A stretch of 64,000 bases of DNA from Colletotrichum lupini. Lineage: Eukaryota > Ascomycota > Sordariomycetes > Glomerellales > Glomerellaceae. The notes below the pieces were generated by a model that did not search any database, was not told the DNA's origin, and worked only from the letters and a program-made list of their open reading frames with translations. This document shows positions 1-13,679 of the stretch, piece by piece. Both the position numbers and the translations under genes were made by a program. Within the stretch, counting starts at the first letter, position 1, and each line of letters begins with the position of its first letter. The stretch covers positions 1,984,001 to 2,048,000 of the forward strand of contig NC_064675.1 of NCBI RefSeq assembly GCF_023278565.1, in the 5' to 3' direction.

Positions 1-1755
1 GTCTATTTAATATAGTTATATAACTTTAATATAATATTTAAATATAAAGCGAGAGAAGGTTTAATAGTAAGACCTCGAGATAACTCTAATTATAGCTAAT
101 CGCATCCTACTTATATAAGCTAGCTATTTAATAACGTATATAATAATTTGGAGCTATTAAGCTATAAAAAAATAATATAATATAGGTCTGCTCCGTTTTT
201 AGTTACGAAATAGAATTATCAAAAACCTTATACCAGGGCTATTTAAAATTAGTAATTTTTCGTATATTTACGGTACTTATAAAGCTTAATATTAGTATAT
301 TCGCTATATTTATTCTCTTCTTTTTATACCCTAATAACGCTATTTACTTAGTAAACCGAATTTTATTCTTATATCCCTCTACTGCTTTTTATTTACGTCC
401 CTATTTAGTTATATAATTATATAATAAAAATCGCCGTCCTTAACTACTTAACGGAGTATACTTAGTATATAAATAACTAAAAATTAATAAGATTAGTTAT
501 ATTTCCTAAATTTATGCCGTCCGTATCTAAGCCCTTAAGTATAAAAAACGCCTATACCGACTTAATTAGCTTATAAAAGCTCTCTACCTTAATAATTAAC
601 TTCTTAATATTTTATATATACTAAATATTAGTATATACTACTAATAATATCCGTTTTTAAATAGACTTATTACTCCGTAAGGTTAGTTAAAGTTAACTCG
701 CATAATTTATAAAAAGTCTTATTTTTAATAAATAAACGATCGAGTCTCCAATTGCGTAATATATTAGTATATATTCTTAATAGCCGTATTTTAATAATTA
801 AATATACCGATCCGTCGTATTAAAAAGAATTTATTATAAAGTACTAAAGTTTTTTAATAAGTAGGTCTTATATAGGGGTTAAATAATTCTAAGTAATTAT
901 ATACTAAAGAGCTCTTAATAACGGATATACTCTAACTTAAAGTTCTATTTTTATATAAGTAAAGTATTCTAGGGGTTCTCTCGGGGTCTTATTTTATAAA
1001 CGAATAATTAGTATAAAGTATTTAGGAATGTTTATATTTTTTTATATTAAGAGACCTTAGGGTAATTAAGGCCTAACTAAGCCGCTTTAAAGGCTATTTT
1101 TACCTTATATTACGGCTATTATTAAAGACTATTTTTATATTCTTACTTCTTTATTAGTAGATTATTAATAGTTACTATAGCTATTATTATTACTCCTCTA
1201 GCCCGTACGCGGGTTATAAATAAGGTAAAATAACTAGCACTATTATACTAAATAAGATCCTCTAAATAAACGCCTATTTAATTATTATATATATATTATT
1301 AACGGCCGGTACGGTATAAAAATAAAAGAGGGGGGTAGATAAGTTAAAAATAAAAAGTAATATAATTATAATATAAAACTTATTTTATAAAATAATTATA
1401 CTTACTAATTAAGGATATCCTAAGTAGTTATTATAGCTTAGCTAATTATTATATATATTACTATAATTATAACTTCAATAAGTCTTAAAATAGAAACTAT
1501 TTTAAGCTTAAAGTACAAAATACGCTCTAATTTAAAAATAAAGTTAGTATTTCCCGCTTTATTAATTCGTACTAATATTTAGTTAATAAGTACTTATCCT
1601 ATAAGTACGTACTACTATATTTAGATCTCCCGCTTATTATATTAAAAGTATTACGGAGTCTAAAGTAATAGGGTAACGTTTTTTATTAATAACGAGGTAG
1701 AGCTTAATTTATAACTTATAAGGACCGCACCGTATTCCGTTTCTAAGCTAGAAGC
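1..1755. other. RIP-degraded DNA, no gene recognised
   Basis: Dense TA-rich sequence with stops in all frames and no LTR, RNA gene or protein motif that I can support. It probably belongs to the same decayed element as the coding relic that follows, but I see no boundary. Confidence 0.6.
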
Positions 1756-1830
1756 GTTTATAAATAAGGGTTTACGAATAAGGGTTTATAAATAAAAAGG
1801 TTTATAAATAAAGGTTTATAAGTAAAGGGG
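1756..1830. repeat. Degenerate short tandem repeat, unit about 14 bp
   Basis: About five imperfect copies of a unit resembling AATAAGGGTTTATA lie head to tail. They vary by small A-run length changes and by TTACG/TTATA exchanges typical of RIP. The array sits just upstream of the plus-strand coding relic that becomes readable from about 1,863. It may be a minisatellite from the parent element's 5' region. No function is implied. Confidence 0.6.
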
Positions 1831-1862
1831 CTATAATAAACTACTATATAATAATTATAAAT

Positions 1863-3520
1863 TAAACGCGCTACGTAGCGCCTCAGCTAAAAGCTTAATT
1901 TATCTTATTATCGTTATTTTATAACTATATAAAAATACAACGGGAGCTCTAAATTTAGTAATAGCTTTACGAAACTAGCTCTAGCTTTTTTAATATAAAT
2001 TAAAAAGGATTATAAGCTACTAATTAGCTAGGTTTTAAACACGCTTTAAAAAACTTATTAACTAATAAACCTCTTATAACTATAGCTACCTTAACTCCGA
2101 GTAATACTAATAATAACTAAAAAAAACTAAAAAAGCTTATTTTTAAAAACGATACCTATTTTAAAAAGCTATTTAAATAAGATCTCTTTTTATTAATTAT
2201 TAATAATAGTTTTTATAATATCTTTATAAGAGAGGAGGATTAGGAGTTTTATTTATTTTTAATACTTTAAAATAAGTAAAATAGCTTATTAAAACGGTTC
2301 TTAAGTATTTTTAAAAGTAATAAAGATCTTATCTTTTTATTAAAGGGTTCCCTAAAGAATAGTAATAAGATTAACGAGGAGAGTTTTTTATTTAAAATTA
2401 ACGAGGCTAGAGCTATTCTTTATTTATACCTCTATAACCTCTTCTATCCCGGTACTAAAAAGGGACGAATAAGTATTTTATTAAATCTTTTTATTTTAAA
2501 AGATAGTATAATATAAGAGTCGAGCTTTTTTTTTATATAAAACGTTTCAAAGCCTATACACGACTTCTAGTTCGTTTTTTTATTCTTATATAGTACTTTA
2601 GGAATTTAAATTAAAGAATTTATTAATATACTTATCGTAAAGCTTCTAAATAGTAACTACTTTAACTACTTAAAAATATAAACGTTTAAAAAAAGAAACG
2701 ATATTATAAAAAAGGATAATACTACGTAGGGTAGAAAGGAAAATATAAAAAAGAATATAGCTTAGTTAATAATATTCGTTTATGAACTAGATACTTTTAG
2801 ATAAATTATAAATTATTACTTTAACTTAGATAAAGGGAGTTAGGTTATATATATAAATACTAAGATCTATTTTATAGTTAATTCTAAACTATAAGTAGTT
2901 CTATATTCTTTATAAAAGCTAATATATTCTCTTTATCCCCGTATTGGCTATATATATAAGCTCCATATAAATAGTAATAATATATACGGCCCATAAGTAA
3001 AAGTAGAAACTAAATCGTTATTTAAAATATAGAATATATACTAAGACTAGTATATAACTAATAAAAATGTTAGAGTACGTAATTAAGTTATATAGCTCTT
3101 ACGAAAATAACTAATATATAATATAGACGCTCCGATATTTCTTATCTTAAATATAGGAATTAATTCTATAATATATTAAAATAGAAATAAGAGAACGGCT
3201 AAGTTTAGGGGTTTGTCTTATAATAAATAAATTTATAATTACGAAATAAACTAGGGGGTAAATATAATAAAATATAAAAGGACCTAAATTCTAATTATTA
3301 TATTATTTAGCTAAGGGGAAAAAAAAGGGTTAGGACTAGGAAAGAGAAGAAATATTTAATATAACGATTAAGGTAATTAAATATTAATTTATACCCTAAG
3401 ATTATTAGGTTTTATTACGGAAATAAGACGTGCTTAACTAGCTCTTTTATTACTTAGCTACTTTTTTTATATTACGCTTAGTTTTTATTATTTCTAGCGG
3501 ATCGTAAGGCGTAGGGCTAC
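1863..3520 (+). pseudogene. RIP-killed coding relic, unrecognised protein
   Basis: One plus-strand frame stays readable for about 550 codons if TAA/TAG are taken as former Gln or Trp codons. The clearest part is 2,046-2,610, where 188 codons carry about nine stops and have a protein-like composition. It includes the readable segment INEARAILYLYLYNLFYPGT near 2,400. Many Lys and Asn codons follow a T and could be RIP products of Glu and Asp. Stop density rises after 2,610, and that part is less certain. I do not recognise a domain. The lack of any frame break over 1.6 kb is the main argument for a real former gene; random AT-rich sequence remains possible for the 3' half. No start codon survives. 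Confidence 0.4.
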
Positions 3521-6500
3521 GCTCTTTTTTTTTTATAATTACCCCTCTTTTACTTTTTATAACGATCCTAAGAAATAATAATAGTTACGAAAATAGTTAG
3601 ATTAGTAGCTAATATAACCGTACCTTTTATAAAAATAACTCGGTCCCCGATTATATAGTTTCGGATAGTAGCTATTAGCTTTATATTAAAAACTAACCTA
3701 ATTATAAACCGCGTTTTAAACGTTTTTTAATTATTTTTATTTAACTATTTTATTTTAACTATAGTATATAAGAGGGGTTTTTTTCGCTCCTTTTTCCCCG
3801 TACCCTTTTTATTAAAATACGCATCGTTTTTTATTTTTATTTCTAAATATTTAGGATTTAATAACTTAATCGGGTTATTATAGCCCTCTAAAATAACTTA
3901 CGTAATTACTTAAATAGCGATTCGGAGTTTTTTATTTTATTTTTTAAAGCGTATTTAGTTCGGGTTACGCCTTTTATTATTAAAATATTTCTAACTAAGG
4001 ACCCCGTAAAACGGTAAGAGCTTTAGTTTTTTAGTATTAAGTAGTTTATAATTAACGATATTATAATATTAATTAAATCCGCGCCCTTAGAAATAGCCGT
4101 ATTTAGTAACGTCTCCTTTTTTATTATTTATAATATAATATTTAAAATTATTAAATATTATTAAGTCGTACGGATTCTTAAACGCATTATTTATAATAAT
4201 AATAAGTATAACCGTTTAAAAAATAAAGAGAGCTTCGTTTTCTACTTTACTTAGCATATTTTCTTTTTATTTAAGGTCTTTATTAACTAGTATAGCCTCT
4301 TTAAGCTCTTATTTTATGATACTTAACTCGGCCTTAAGCTCGTTTATACGTACTTTTAGGGCCTAAACGGCTTTTTATAAGCCGTCCGAGGTCCCCTTAA
4401 GCTCGCTTTTTAAAATAAACGTAGCTTCTTTTATTTTTAAAATATAAGCCTTTATTATAGCCTTATTTACTATTTTAAAAAACTTAATTATATAAGTCTT
4501 ATTAATAAGGGTCTTTATAGTTTTAGAACTTATAGTTTTAAAATATATAATTAATATTATTATAAGTTATTTAAGGCCGATAGATTTACGGAAATCGGTA
4601 ATAAAATATCCTAAGTACTTTCGATTTATATTTTATAATACTTATAACGAAAACTTATTATTTAAATAATATAAAACTAGCTCTTTAATTATAATAAAAA
4701 AGGCGGGAGTATAAATAGGATATTAAAATAAGACTTAAGTAAGATAAAGGATTTAAAAAAGATATCTATCGGTACGTTTTAAGTCTTAGTACGAATTACA
4801 AATACTTTTAATAAATTAGGGAGCTAAATCGTTTTTTATATTTTTATTCTTAGTAAATCTTATTCTATTTTTAGGGTAGTATATAGTTATTATTAAATTC
4901 TAAATTTTATTAAGTACTACGATAATACGAGGGCCGGGTTAATTTACGAAGTAATAAATATAGTTTTAATAAAATAAGTCGTTTCGGTAGAGACCCCTAT
5001 TTAAAAAGCGTAATATTTTTAAATACTAAATCCGGAACCTTTCTAAGGTTTTTAATATCCTCTTATCTTTTTTAATACTTAAATTCGTCTATTTTTATTA
5101 TAAATTTTCGACTATTATAATTACTTACCTCGTTATTAAACTCCTTATTAATAGTATAGCTATATAATTAGTGCTTTATAATAAATAAAATAGAGTATAA
5201 TATAACGAGGATATACTAAATAGGCTTATTTAGATCGTAATAATAGAACTTACCTTCGAAAAGTTATATTATATAATATAGTATATATAATATAGTATAA
5301 ATAATTAAGTATGCGTTATTATTTAGATTTATTTAAGGCTCTATTTTTTAAACGAGTTAAACTTAAGACTAAGCTAAGTAAAAGTAGCTTTTTATTATAA
5401 TATTAAAAAGTAGCCGCTAACGGCTCTAGTTATAAAATATTAATATAAAATACTAGTTCTTAGTATTAATTATATATTTAAAAAGACTTACGTTTAACGT
5501 AGTATCTCTTTTATAAATAATAAAAAAATAAACTTTAATATATTTAACGTCTCTCTAAGCTAGTATAATATTAAATACTATTACGCTATAAAAAAAGTAA
5601 TATTAAAAGTACGGATTAAGTAATAAGTAGCGAGAACGCTAAAATACTAAGCCTAAATTACTAAAGTAAAAGGTAATCTTTAGTTAATTAATATAATTTT
5701 ACTAAGCTTCTTAGCTAAGTAAAACGCTTATATTAATTAATAAGTAAGCCTTAATTAGTATTAATATAGGACGTAAGAGGTTCTATAAACGGTCATTTAT
5801 TATATAATATAAAAAGAGATTAGCTAGATTTTCGATCTTTTTACTTATTATTAAGAGTAAAGTATTACTAAATTTAGTTATTATTCTAAATTATAAAAAT
5901 TAAGTTACTAAAGTACTTCTACCCTAAAGACGGGATTACCTTTTTATAACGAGATAGGGCTAAAGTAATCTTTATTTTTTATTATACTTAATATAATAAA
6001 ATATAAAAAAAGAAATTAATTTATATAACGAGTAATTAGAAGGATTTAAAAAGATTTAATATTATATTAAATTATTATATTAAATAGTATTATATTAGCT
6101 AAGTAGTAATATAATACGGAGATTTACTTTTAATTTAATAACTAAGATACGTAATTAAAGAACTTATATAGTATAGTCTAAATATATATTATAGCTTAAT
6201 TTATTAAAAAGCCGTTACTTATTTTTATAGCCTTCTCCGGACTCTTAGCCTTATATAAAATAAAGTAGTATTAAATAACTTAATACTTTTACCTTACTTA
6301 AACTAATAATATACTATATAATTTTATAATTATAAAAACCCCTCTTCTAAATACTAATTAAATAAGAACGCTACTTTAGTTTTTAAAGCTTAGTAATTTA
6401 TATAAATAGTTCGCGTTTAGTAATAATTAGTTTATTAACTTCTTTAACCTTATAATAAAAATAAAGGTCGTAAAAATAGAACTTATAGAACTTAAGGATA

Positions 6501-9500
6501 AAGAAATACGCTATAAGTAAGTAAAGATAGATATAAAATATTATAAAGCCAGGCCTTTCTCTTATATTCTAATTATATTATACTATATTTTAATATTAAG
6601 CGTATTAATAATATACTAACGGTAACGGTAGCTATTATATAATAATAGTCCTTAATATTATAGCTTTAGGAATATAGCTTAAAAGAACTAATCTCTAAAA
6701 TAATATAAATAGTATAAAAAATATTTAGTAAATCTAGATTAATAAACTAAAGTATAAATATCCTTACTCATTTAATTATACTCTAACTCTCGAGTTTTCT
6801 TAATTTAGATTCGATTTAGTATTAACTATAAGAAATACCGAACTCGTGGATTTATATCCGCGCTATTTAATATTAGCTATACGTTATTATAGAGCTATTT
6901 TTACTACTATTTCTTAATATCCCTACGTAAAATAAAGTCCTACGTATATATCTCGTTTAATATAATAAGCCCTATATATAATAATAAATAATACTTTAAT
7001 ATTAATAATAAATCGTAGCCCTCGATAACTATTAGTTATAAATAGAGGCGCCTTTATATATAAAATACTACCGTCGTTATTATAGCTATTATAGTTTATA
7101 AAAAGAGCTTATTAAATACGGTTATTATTATAGCATTTTAGTTAATTAACGGGTCCTAAATAGCTAACGTAAGGTTTTTAAAAACTACCTCTCTTTTTTT
7201 TAAGTTATAATAAGCGTCGGACGATATTAAGTAGCGAATAATTAAATAACCCGCTTAGTATTATTAAAATTATAATTATTAAAATACGAGATATCTCGGG
7301 GATTCCCTATATAAGAGGTATATAAAGTCTTTATTAATTAAAACAAAGTCTATATACTTAATTACGTTATTAAAAAGATTATAAAAAATAAAATAATAGA
7401 TTTCTTTTATTTATATTATTATTAAGTATTATAACGCTATTCTTAAGTAAAAGTTATTATTTTTTCTATATATTAGCTAAAAGAAGTTAATTAATTAAAA
7501 AGAACGACTTATATATAAGTTAGTATAAAACAGCGAGAGCCTATTTTAATATTAACGAGCGTTTTAGAGTAGTATTTATTTCTTAAATAATAACGAGGAA
7601 GGCTATTATAAAGCGATTTTTTAAAAAGAAGAGTATAGGGGGGTAAAAAGGTCTAGACCTGCCTTTTATATCTATATAAAAAGCTATTTAGTAAGAACTA
7701 TTTTAAATAATAAAAGTAATTAATATAAATATAAGTAGAAAAACGCGAAAGTCCTATAAAAAAGTTACTTTTAAAAGCTTATGCCTTCTTATATAGTATC
7801 TATAGCTAGTTATACTCTTAACTCTTATAAAAGCTTCTAAATATAAGTAACAAAGTAGTATATTAAAAATAATAAGCGTTTCGAGTCCTATAATTCTCTA
7901 AAATACGCTTATATAAAATAAATAATAAGAAATATCTACTTTATAAAAATAACTTAGAAATAATTAAAAACTATAATAGCGCTAGTGTCTTTTTTTTAAA
8001 AAGACTTAAAGTAAGTAAAATCGCTCGTAAGTATTAAACTAAGCTATTACTAATTTCTAAAATTAATAAAAGACCTTACTTTTAGTACATTATATAAAAC
8101 TTTAAGAGTGCGTTTTATAAAAATAGGCGTTACGACTATAAGTCTATACGAAGTTCGTTTAATTCGTAATATATCTCTATATCCTTATTAAAACGGTCTA
8201 TTTAGTAATTAATTATTTTAACTAATTTCTCTTAGTTCGAATCGTATTAAAATACTATTTCGACGTTATTAAAGCGACTATTTTTACTATTATAACCGAG
8301 TTTAAAAAATTAAATATACCTTTTATATTTAAACTTAATAGTAATCTTATAGAGCGATACTAACTAAAAAATATTCCTTTTATTAAGGTAACTATAGTTA
8401 ACGTTTTAAAGAACTCCTTTAAATTACCGAGTCCGTTCGTATTTTTTTATTAAATTAATATTATAAATATAAAAGTACTAAATATACTCCCGCTCATATA
8501 ATATCTATCGACGTATAGTTTATTAAATAAAAAATATATTAAAATTAAACCGAGCCGTATTATAATAGCGGCCTATTACTTTATTTTACGAATTATATAT
8601 ATAAAGAATCGTCTCGAACTTAATTAGGTAAAAAACTATCTTATAGCTACTACCGAAGCTAATATTAAAATAGAACTATAAATATATTAAGCTCTTTAAA
8701 TATAGAGTAGTAGAGCTAAGATTATTAATAGCTACGTTATAAAACACTAGTTAATAAGAATAAAGTACTATATTTATTAAAACTATATAGATTACTTAGT
8801 TTAAAGAAGTAGCTAAGATCGTAGACCTTATTTTAAATAGTATTCTTCTTTTTTTTTTATAATACTTTAAACCGTAAGATTATAAGGGCCTATATATTCT
8901 TTTTTAGGACGAGTTAGTAAATAGCTTACTAAAGAATATTTTAAGCTTATTAGAGTTTAGCTTATAAAATAAATAAGAAGAGGAGATATAAAGGGATATA
9001 AGTAATAATCTCTATAATAAGCGTAGTAGAGCTTTTTATCCTATTATTTATAAGTAATAATAAACTTTAAACCTAATACTTAATTAATAATTATTACGAC
9101 CTATGAAAGACTATATAATATTTACTATAGTTATATTATTAACTAGCTAGCTTATATAACTCGATAATTCTTACCTTACCTAAGTAAGCTTTAAACGGCG
9201 TTATAATAAAATAAGGTTATATTGACTAGCTTAGAATCTCGTTTATTTTATATTATATTACCTATTACGTAGGTACTCTTAAATAAGTATAACTTACCTC
9301 TTTTTTTGTTTACCTTTTGTCTATATAAATAAATAAATTATATAACTTATTATAAGCTAAATTATAAAGGGCTAAAATTAAGTCTACTTTCGTTTTAAGG
9401 ACTATATAGCGACGTATTATTTATTATAACTTACTTATATATATTAAAAAAGGTCGTAGCTTATTTCGCTAAGTAAAAGTAAATAAGGTTCTATTATAAA

Positions 9501-10084
9501 TAAAGATTAACAGTTTATAATAAAGCCTAAGTTATATAGTATAGTACTAACTACCCGTACTAAGGCCTAGATCTCTCCTAATTAAACCCTAAAATTATTT
9601 ACTAATAATACTAACTTAAATAGTATTATTTACTTAGTTTACCTCTATCTAAGCTTACTAGCTTTTCTTAATATATCCCGATATTCCTAAAGAAAATAAT
9701 ATTAGTTACTAATATAGCCTTAGTACTCGAACTAAGTATTTTTATTATAGAGGTTTACTAATATATTTATTATAATTATTATTAGTTAGTAATAGTAGAT
9801 TTATATACCGTAAGCGTATTATTATGCTAAGAATAACTAAAAACGTAAAGATATATATATAATTTATTATACCCCGGCTAGGCTAGCTAGGGCTTATATA
9901 ATTATTTATATATTCTTTATCTTTATTCGGATTCTTACTTCTTAAAAGCCTATATAAGTTATTAAGGAATGACGTAGGCTATTTTATATAAAGTAAATAC
10001 CGCTTTTTATAACCGAACTTACGTATAGACTAACTAGTCTTAACTTAGCTTATTATAAAGAACTAATAAGTAATAAATAGCCCC
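3521..10084. other. RIP-degraded DNA, no gene recognised
   Basis: Some 6.5 kb of uniformly TA-rich, CA/TG-poor sequence. Short readable runs occur on both strands but none was long or distinctive enough to call. No LTR pair, terminal inverted repeat or poly-A end was seen. Dead transposon copies are the likeliest content. Confidence 0.55.
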
Positions 10085-10580
10085 TTTAACTACTTAATTA
10101 GGGACTCTTTACTTTATATCGATATAACTAATTATAGTATACCTAAAAATATTAAACGATCTAGTTTCTATAGTAATTTATTTAGTTATACCTACGGTCG
10201 CTAAAAATAATACCCTAGTTTATAAGTAGATAATAATAATAAACTACTACGCTAGTATTTCTATAAAAAATGAAGCCGCTCTAATAACTAACTAAACGAA
10301 CGTATAATTTAAAAAGAAAACCGGGATTTATATAATAACTCGACTAGAGCTAGGGGAATTACTAATATTACTAAATACGAACGAGAGTATAACTATAATA
10401 ATTACGATAAAGGGTATTATAATTATAAATATAAAGAGAAAGAAGCCTATAAATATAGCCGTTATTAATATATTTGTTAAAGGGGCTTTTAATAGTATAG
10501 GTATAGTAGTTATACTAAGAGTAACGTATATAAATAGGATTAAGAAGTATACGCCCTATAGTTATTATATAATTATAATA
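10085..10580 (+). pseudogene. RIP-killed coding relic with Tyr/Asn/Glu-rich tail
   Basis: A plus-strand frame from about 10,085 reads as protein (ATDYS-like text from about 10,112) with stops only at TAA/TAG apart from one TGA. Towards the end, 10,335-10,460, it encodes a run rich in Tyr, Asn, Lys and Glu, for example EREYNYNNYDKGYYNYKYKE. Since CAT becomes TAT, and GAT after a T becomes AAT, this was probably a His/Asp/Glu-rich low-complexity tail. Acidic and His-rich tails occur in many fungal proteins and transposon products, so this does not identify the gene. It is not linked to any neighbour, and the 5' part is not recovered. Confidence 0.4.
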
Positions 10581-11954
10581 ACTATAGTATATTAATCCAT
10601 TTTAATACTTTAAATCTATTCTTTTATAAAAAGGCAGGGAACCTTATATTTATTAATAATAAAAGATTTTATCTCCTTAGTAAAAAGTATTATATAAGGA
10701 GTACGTATTTTATTTTAAGGACTGCTCTGAGAATAGCGGCTATATATATTATAACGGTATAAATACCTAAACGTTATATAAAACCTATTTCTAACTAAGT
10801 TTAAAATAACCCTTCTTTATACGTTAGTAACTAAGGACGCTAAGTATTTATAATTTACTTTCCGTAACTTAGTTTAAACTATAATAACCGATTTATTTAC
10901 TACTCTAAACGCCTTTTTATAACTTTTAATATAGATTCTTATTATAAAAAAAGTAGTTACTCCTTTAATACTATAATATAAAGAGTTATTAAGCTCTATT
11001 TATTAAATTAGAAATAGAACGTACCCGCGACTTTAATAGGCTATAATAACTATTAGTAATAAATAGATCGACCGCTCGGTTACTAATTAATAAGTCGTTG
11101 TAATAAAAATCTCGCCTTATTTCGTAAAAGTTAAGTTAAATTAGCTAACTTTTATTATTATTAAATACGTACGATTCGGCTCTAATCCTTATAGTACTAT
11201 ATAGACGCTAAAGCTTATAGTTATGTTTATACAATATATTACTCTTTAAAAGCGGATCTTCTTCCCGTTAAGAAAAATAAAACCTATTAAAAATCGCTAT
11301 AGCGACCTGTTTATAAAGTATATTATAATAAATATATAGAGTAAATGCGATATATAAAAATATATAGAGAAATAAGCTCTAAGCCGTATTTAAAAGTATT
11401 TATATATAGTTTTTAATAGTAGCGTTTCTCTCTTTACCCTAAGTTAGAAATAATATATAGTATAATAAGAGCTATATTTAACGATTATAAGAGAGCTTAA
11501 AATTTATATATAACTTTAAGAGAACTAAGCTTAATACTAAATATATAATAATAAGTACTTAAGTAAATTATCTATTATCTTTATCCGTTTATTATAATAA
11601 AAGCTATATATACTATATATATATTAAAATATATAATATATATATTATATCCTAAGAATAGTTTTAAATATTATTAATATCTTATATTTTAGTTATAAAA
11701 GGAGTCTAAATATTTATAGTCCCGGAAATTATAATATCTAAGGAATATTAAAAATCCTTAGTATTAAGTAAAGTGCCTTATAATTTATAATATAGCTTAT
11801 AATATAACTTCGTTTTTAATCTTATTTAATATATAAATACTATATAGTAGTATAAGTAAGAGAAATAACGTACTTACTAATCCTTTAATAATTCTAAGCT
11901 CGACCGGCGTTATTATATATATACTATAAAAAGGATACTTTTTAGTAATAACTA

Positions 11955-11987
11955 AAAAGACGACTCCTATAAACGTAGTCGTCTTTT
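11955..11987. repeat. Perfect 11-bp hairpin
   Basis: The arms AAAAGACGACT and AGTCGTCTTTT pair perfectly around an 11-nt loop. The arms contain two CG pairs and are stronger than most palindromes expected here. No CTRR end follows at the spacing of a Helitron 3' terminus, and no T-run suggests a terminator. The role is unknown; it may be a remnant of a transposon end or chance. Confidence 0.5.
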
Positions 11988-13600
11988 ATATTTATATATT
12001 TACTTATATACGGCTCGATTTAATTAGTAAATTAAATCGGTATTAGTTAGAGTTCGTTGTGATTAGAGCTAAAGTAGACTTCGTAATGATATATGCTTAT
12101 TTATATTTTTAACTTATACTTCTAAGATTTTAATTATATATAATAAGAGAAGTTAAAAATAGCTAAGAAAATCCGAAAGTAATTAAAATTATATAACCCT
12201 AAGAAAAAATAGGTTATAATTATACTTAAAGCTAAGAGAAATATTTTATATTCTATAAATATAAATATATTATAAATCTAAAGCTAGTGCCCTTTAGTAA
12301 CTAATATTATTAAATATCTATTATAATATTTTAAGTCGTCCGGGTCCTAAGCTACTTAGTTATTATATTTAGTATCTTATATTACGTTTTAGGGGAGTAG
12401 TATATATATTAACTTATAAAAAAGTAAATTTCTTTTTAACTACGCGGCTTTTTAAATTTTTATATTAATTAGGGTATATTAATAAATAAAAGATATAAAA
12501 TAGTTACGTTTTATAGGACTATAATAAGTAATTAGAACTAGTCGGTCCTTAACTTAAACTATTATATAATAAATTACGACGGTTTTTTAATAGTATAAAA
12601 TAAGTAAGTTTATATTAAAATTACTTTTATAAAATGCTAATAACTATAAGTAGATCCTTTTTCTTATTTACCGGTCCCTACTTATTAAATAATATAACGA
12701 AGTTATAAGCTAATTATAAGTATAATACGTAAAACGACGATAATAACGAGCGTTATATTAATTATAGGATAGACCTTAATAAGACGTACGCCCTAACGTA
12801 TTAATATAAGCGACTAATATATTTTAGATTTAGTAGTTAGTAATAATAACAATACTTTATTCTATAGTTAATAACTCTATAAGGGGCTTATGCTTAGCTA
12901 AGGGTAAGTTAATTAGTCTAGCTTAGGTATAATAAACTAAGGTAATAATAAAACGTTATTAGTATATTTAAATTAATTATTCTTATTTTAATAATAGTAC
13001 CCTTAGTATGGGCCTTAGTAGAGCGTATACTATTTTATAATTATTAATAAATAGTAATAAATATATATAAATAATTAATAGCTATAATACTAAACGATTA
13101 CTAATATATAATCTCTTATTATTTATCTCTCTATTAATATAGCGATACATTATTCTTATATTATATATTTAATTAATTATATTAATTACTACTTATATAT
13201 TTAAAGTATAGCTAGGTATTACTTCAATTTAGTAATTACGGTTATAAAAACTTTTTATATTAATACTAATATCTAATAGTCGGTCTCTTCAGTTAAAATA
13301 ATATAATAAAAGGTAAAACCCGATTTACGTTCTAAATAAATACTTTAAAAATTAACCTTATTTTAATAATATAACGAGAAAGGTCCCGGTTCGGTATAAT
13401 ATAAAAATCGTAAATATTTAGTAAAACGCTTATATATCCCGTTATATATATTTTATTTAAAAAAGGCTCGGATTATAATATATATAAATTATGTTATAAA
13501 CCGGCCGTATTAAACGCTAAAAGCTATTTATATAAGCTACTTAGTTTTTTAAAATTGTGCGCATTATACTAAAGATATACGTCGTCCCGGGAAGGTTCTT

Positions 13601-13679
13601 ATAAAGTTAATCTATTTTTAAAACTTTTTTTATTATCTTTTTAAGCTTTATATTTCTAGGTATAAAAGATTAACTTTAT
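13601..13679. repeat. 13-bp perfect inverted repeat, 53-bp spacer
   Basis: ATAAAGTTAATCT at 13,601-13,613 is exactly complementary to AGATTAACTTTAT at 13,667-13,679. Flanking bases do not pair. It could be the ends of a very small inverted-repeat element, but no target duplication is evident and chance in AT-rich DNA is plausible. Confidence 0.4.

Noticed and set aside
1863..3520. Telomere-linked RecQ helicase assignment for the first relic
   Set aside because: Some residues near 3,300-3,420 looked suggestive, but no helicase motif or zinc finger could be read, so I left the relic unassigned.
11955..11987. Helitron 3' end or transcription terminator at the 11-bp hairpin
   Set aside because: No CTRR motif follows at the expected distance, no TC start was found upstream, and bacterial-type terminators do not apply to a fungal genome.
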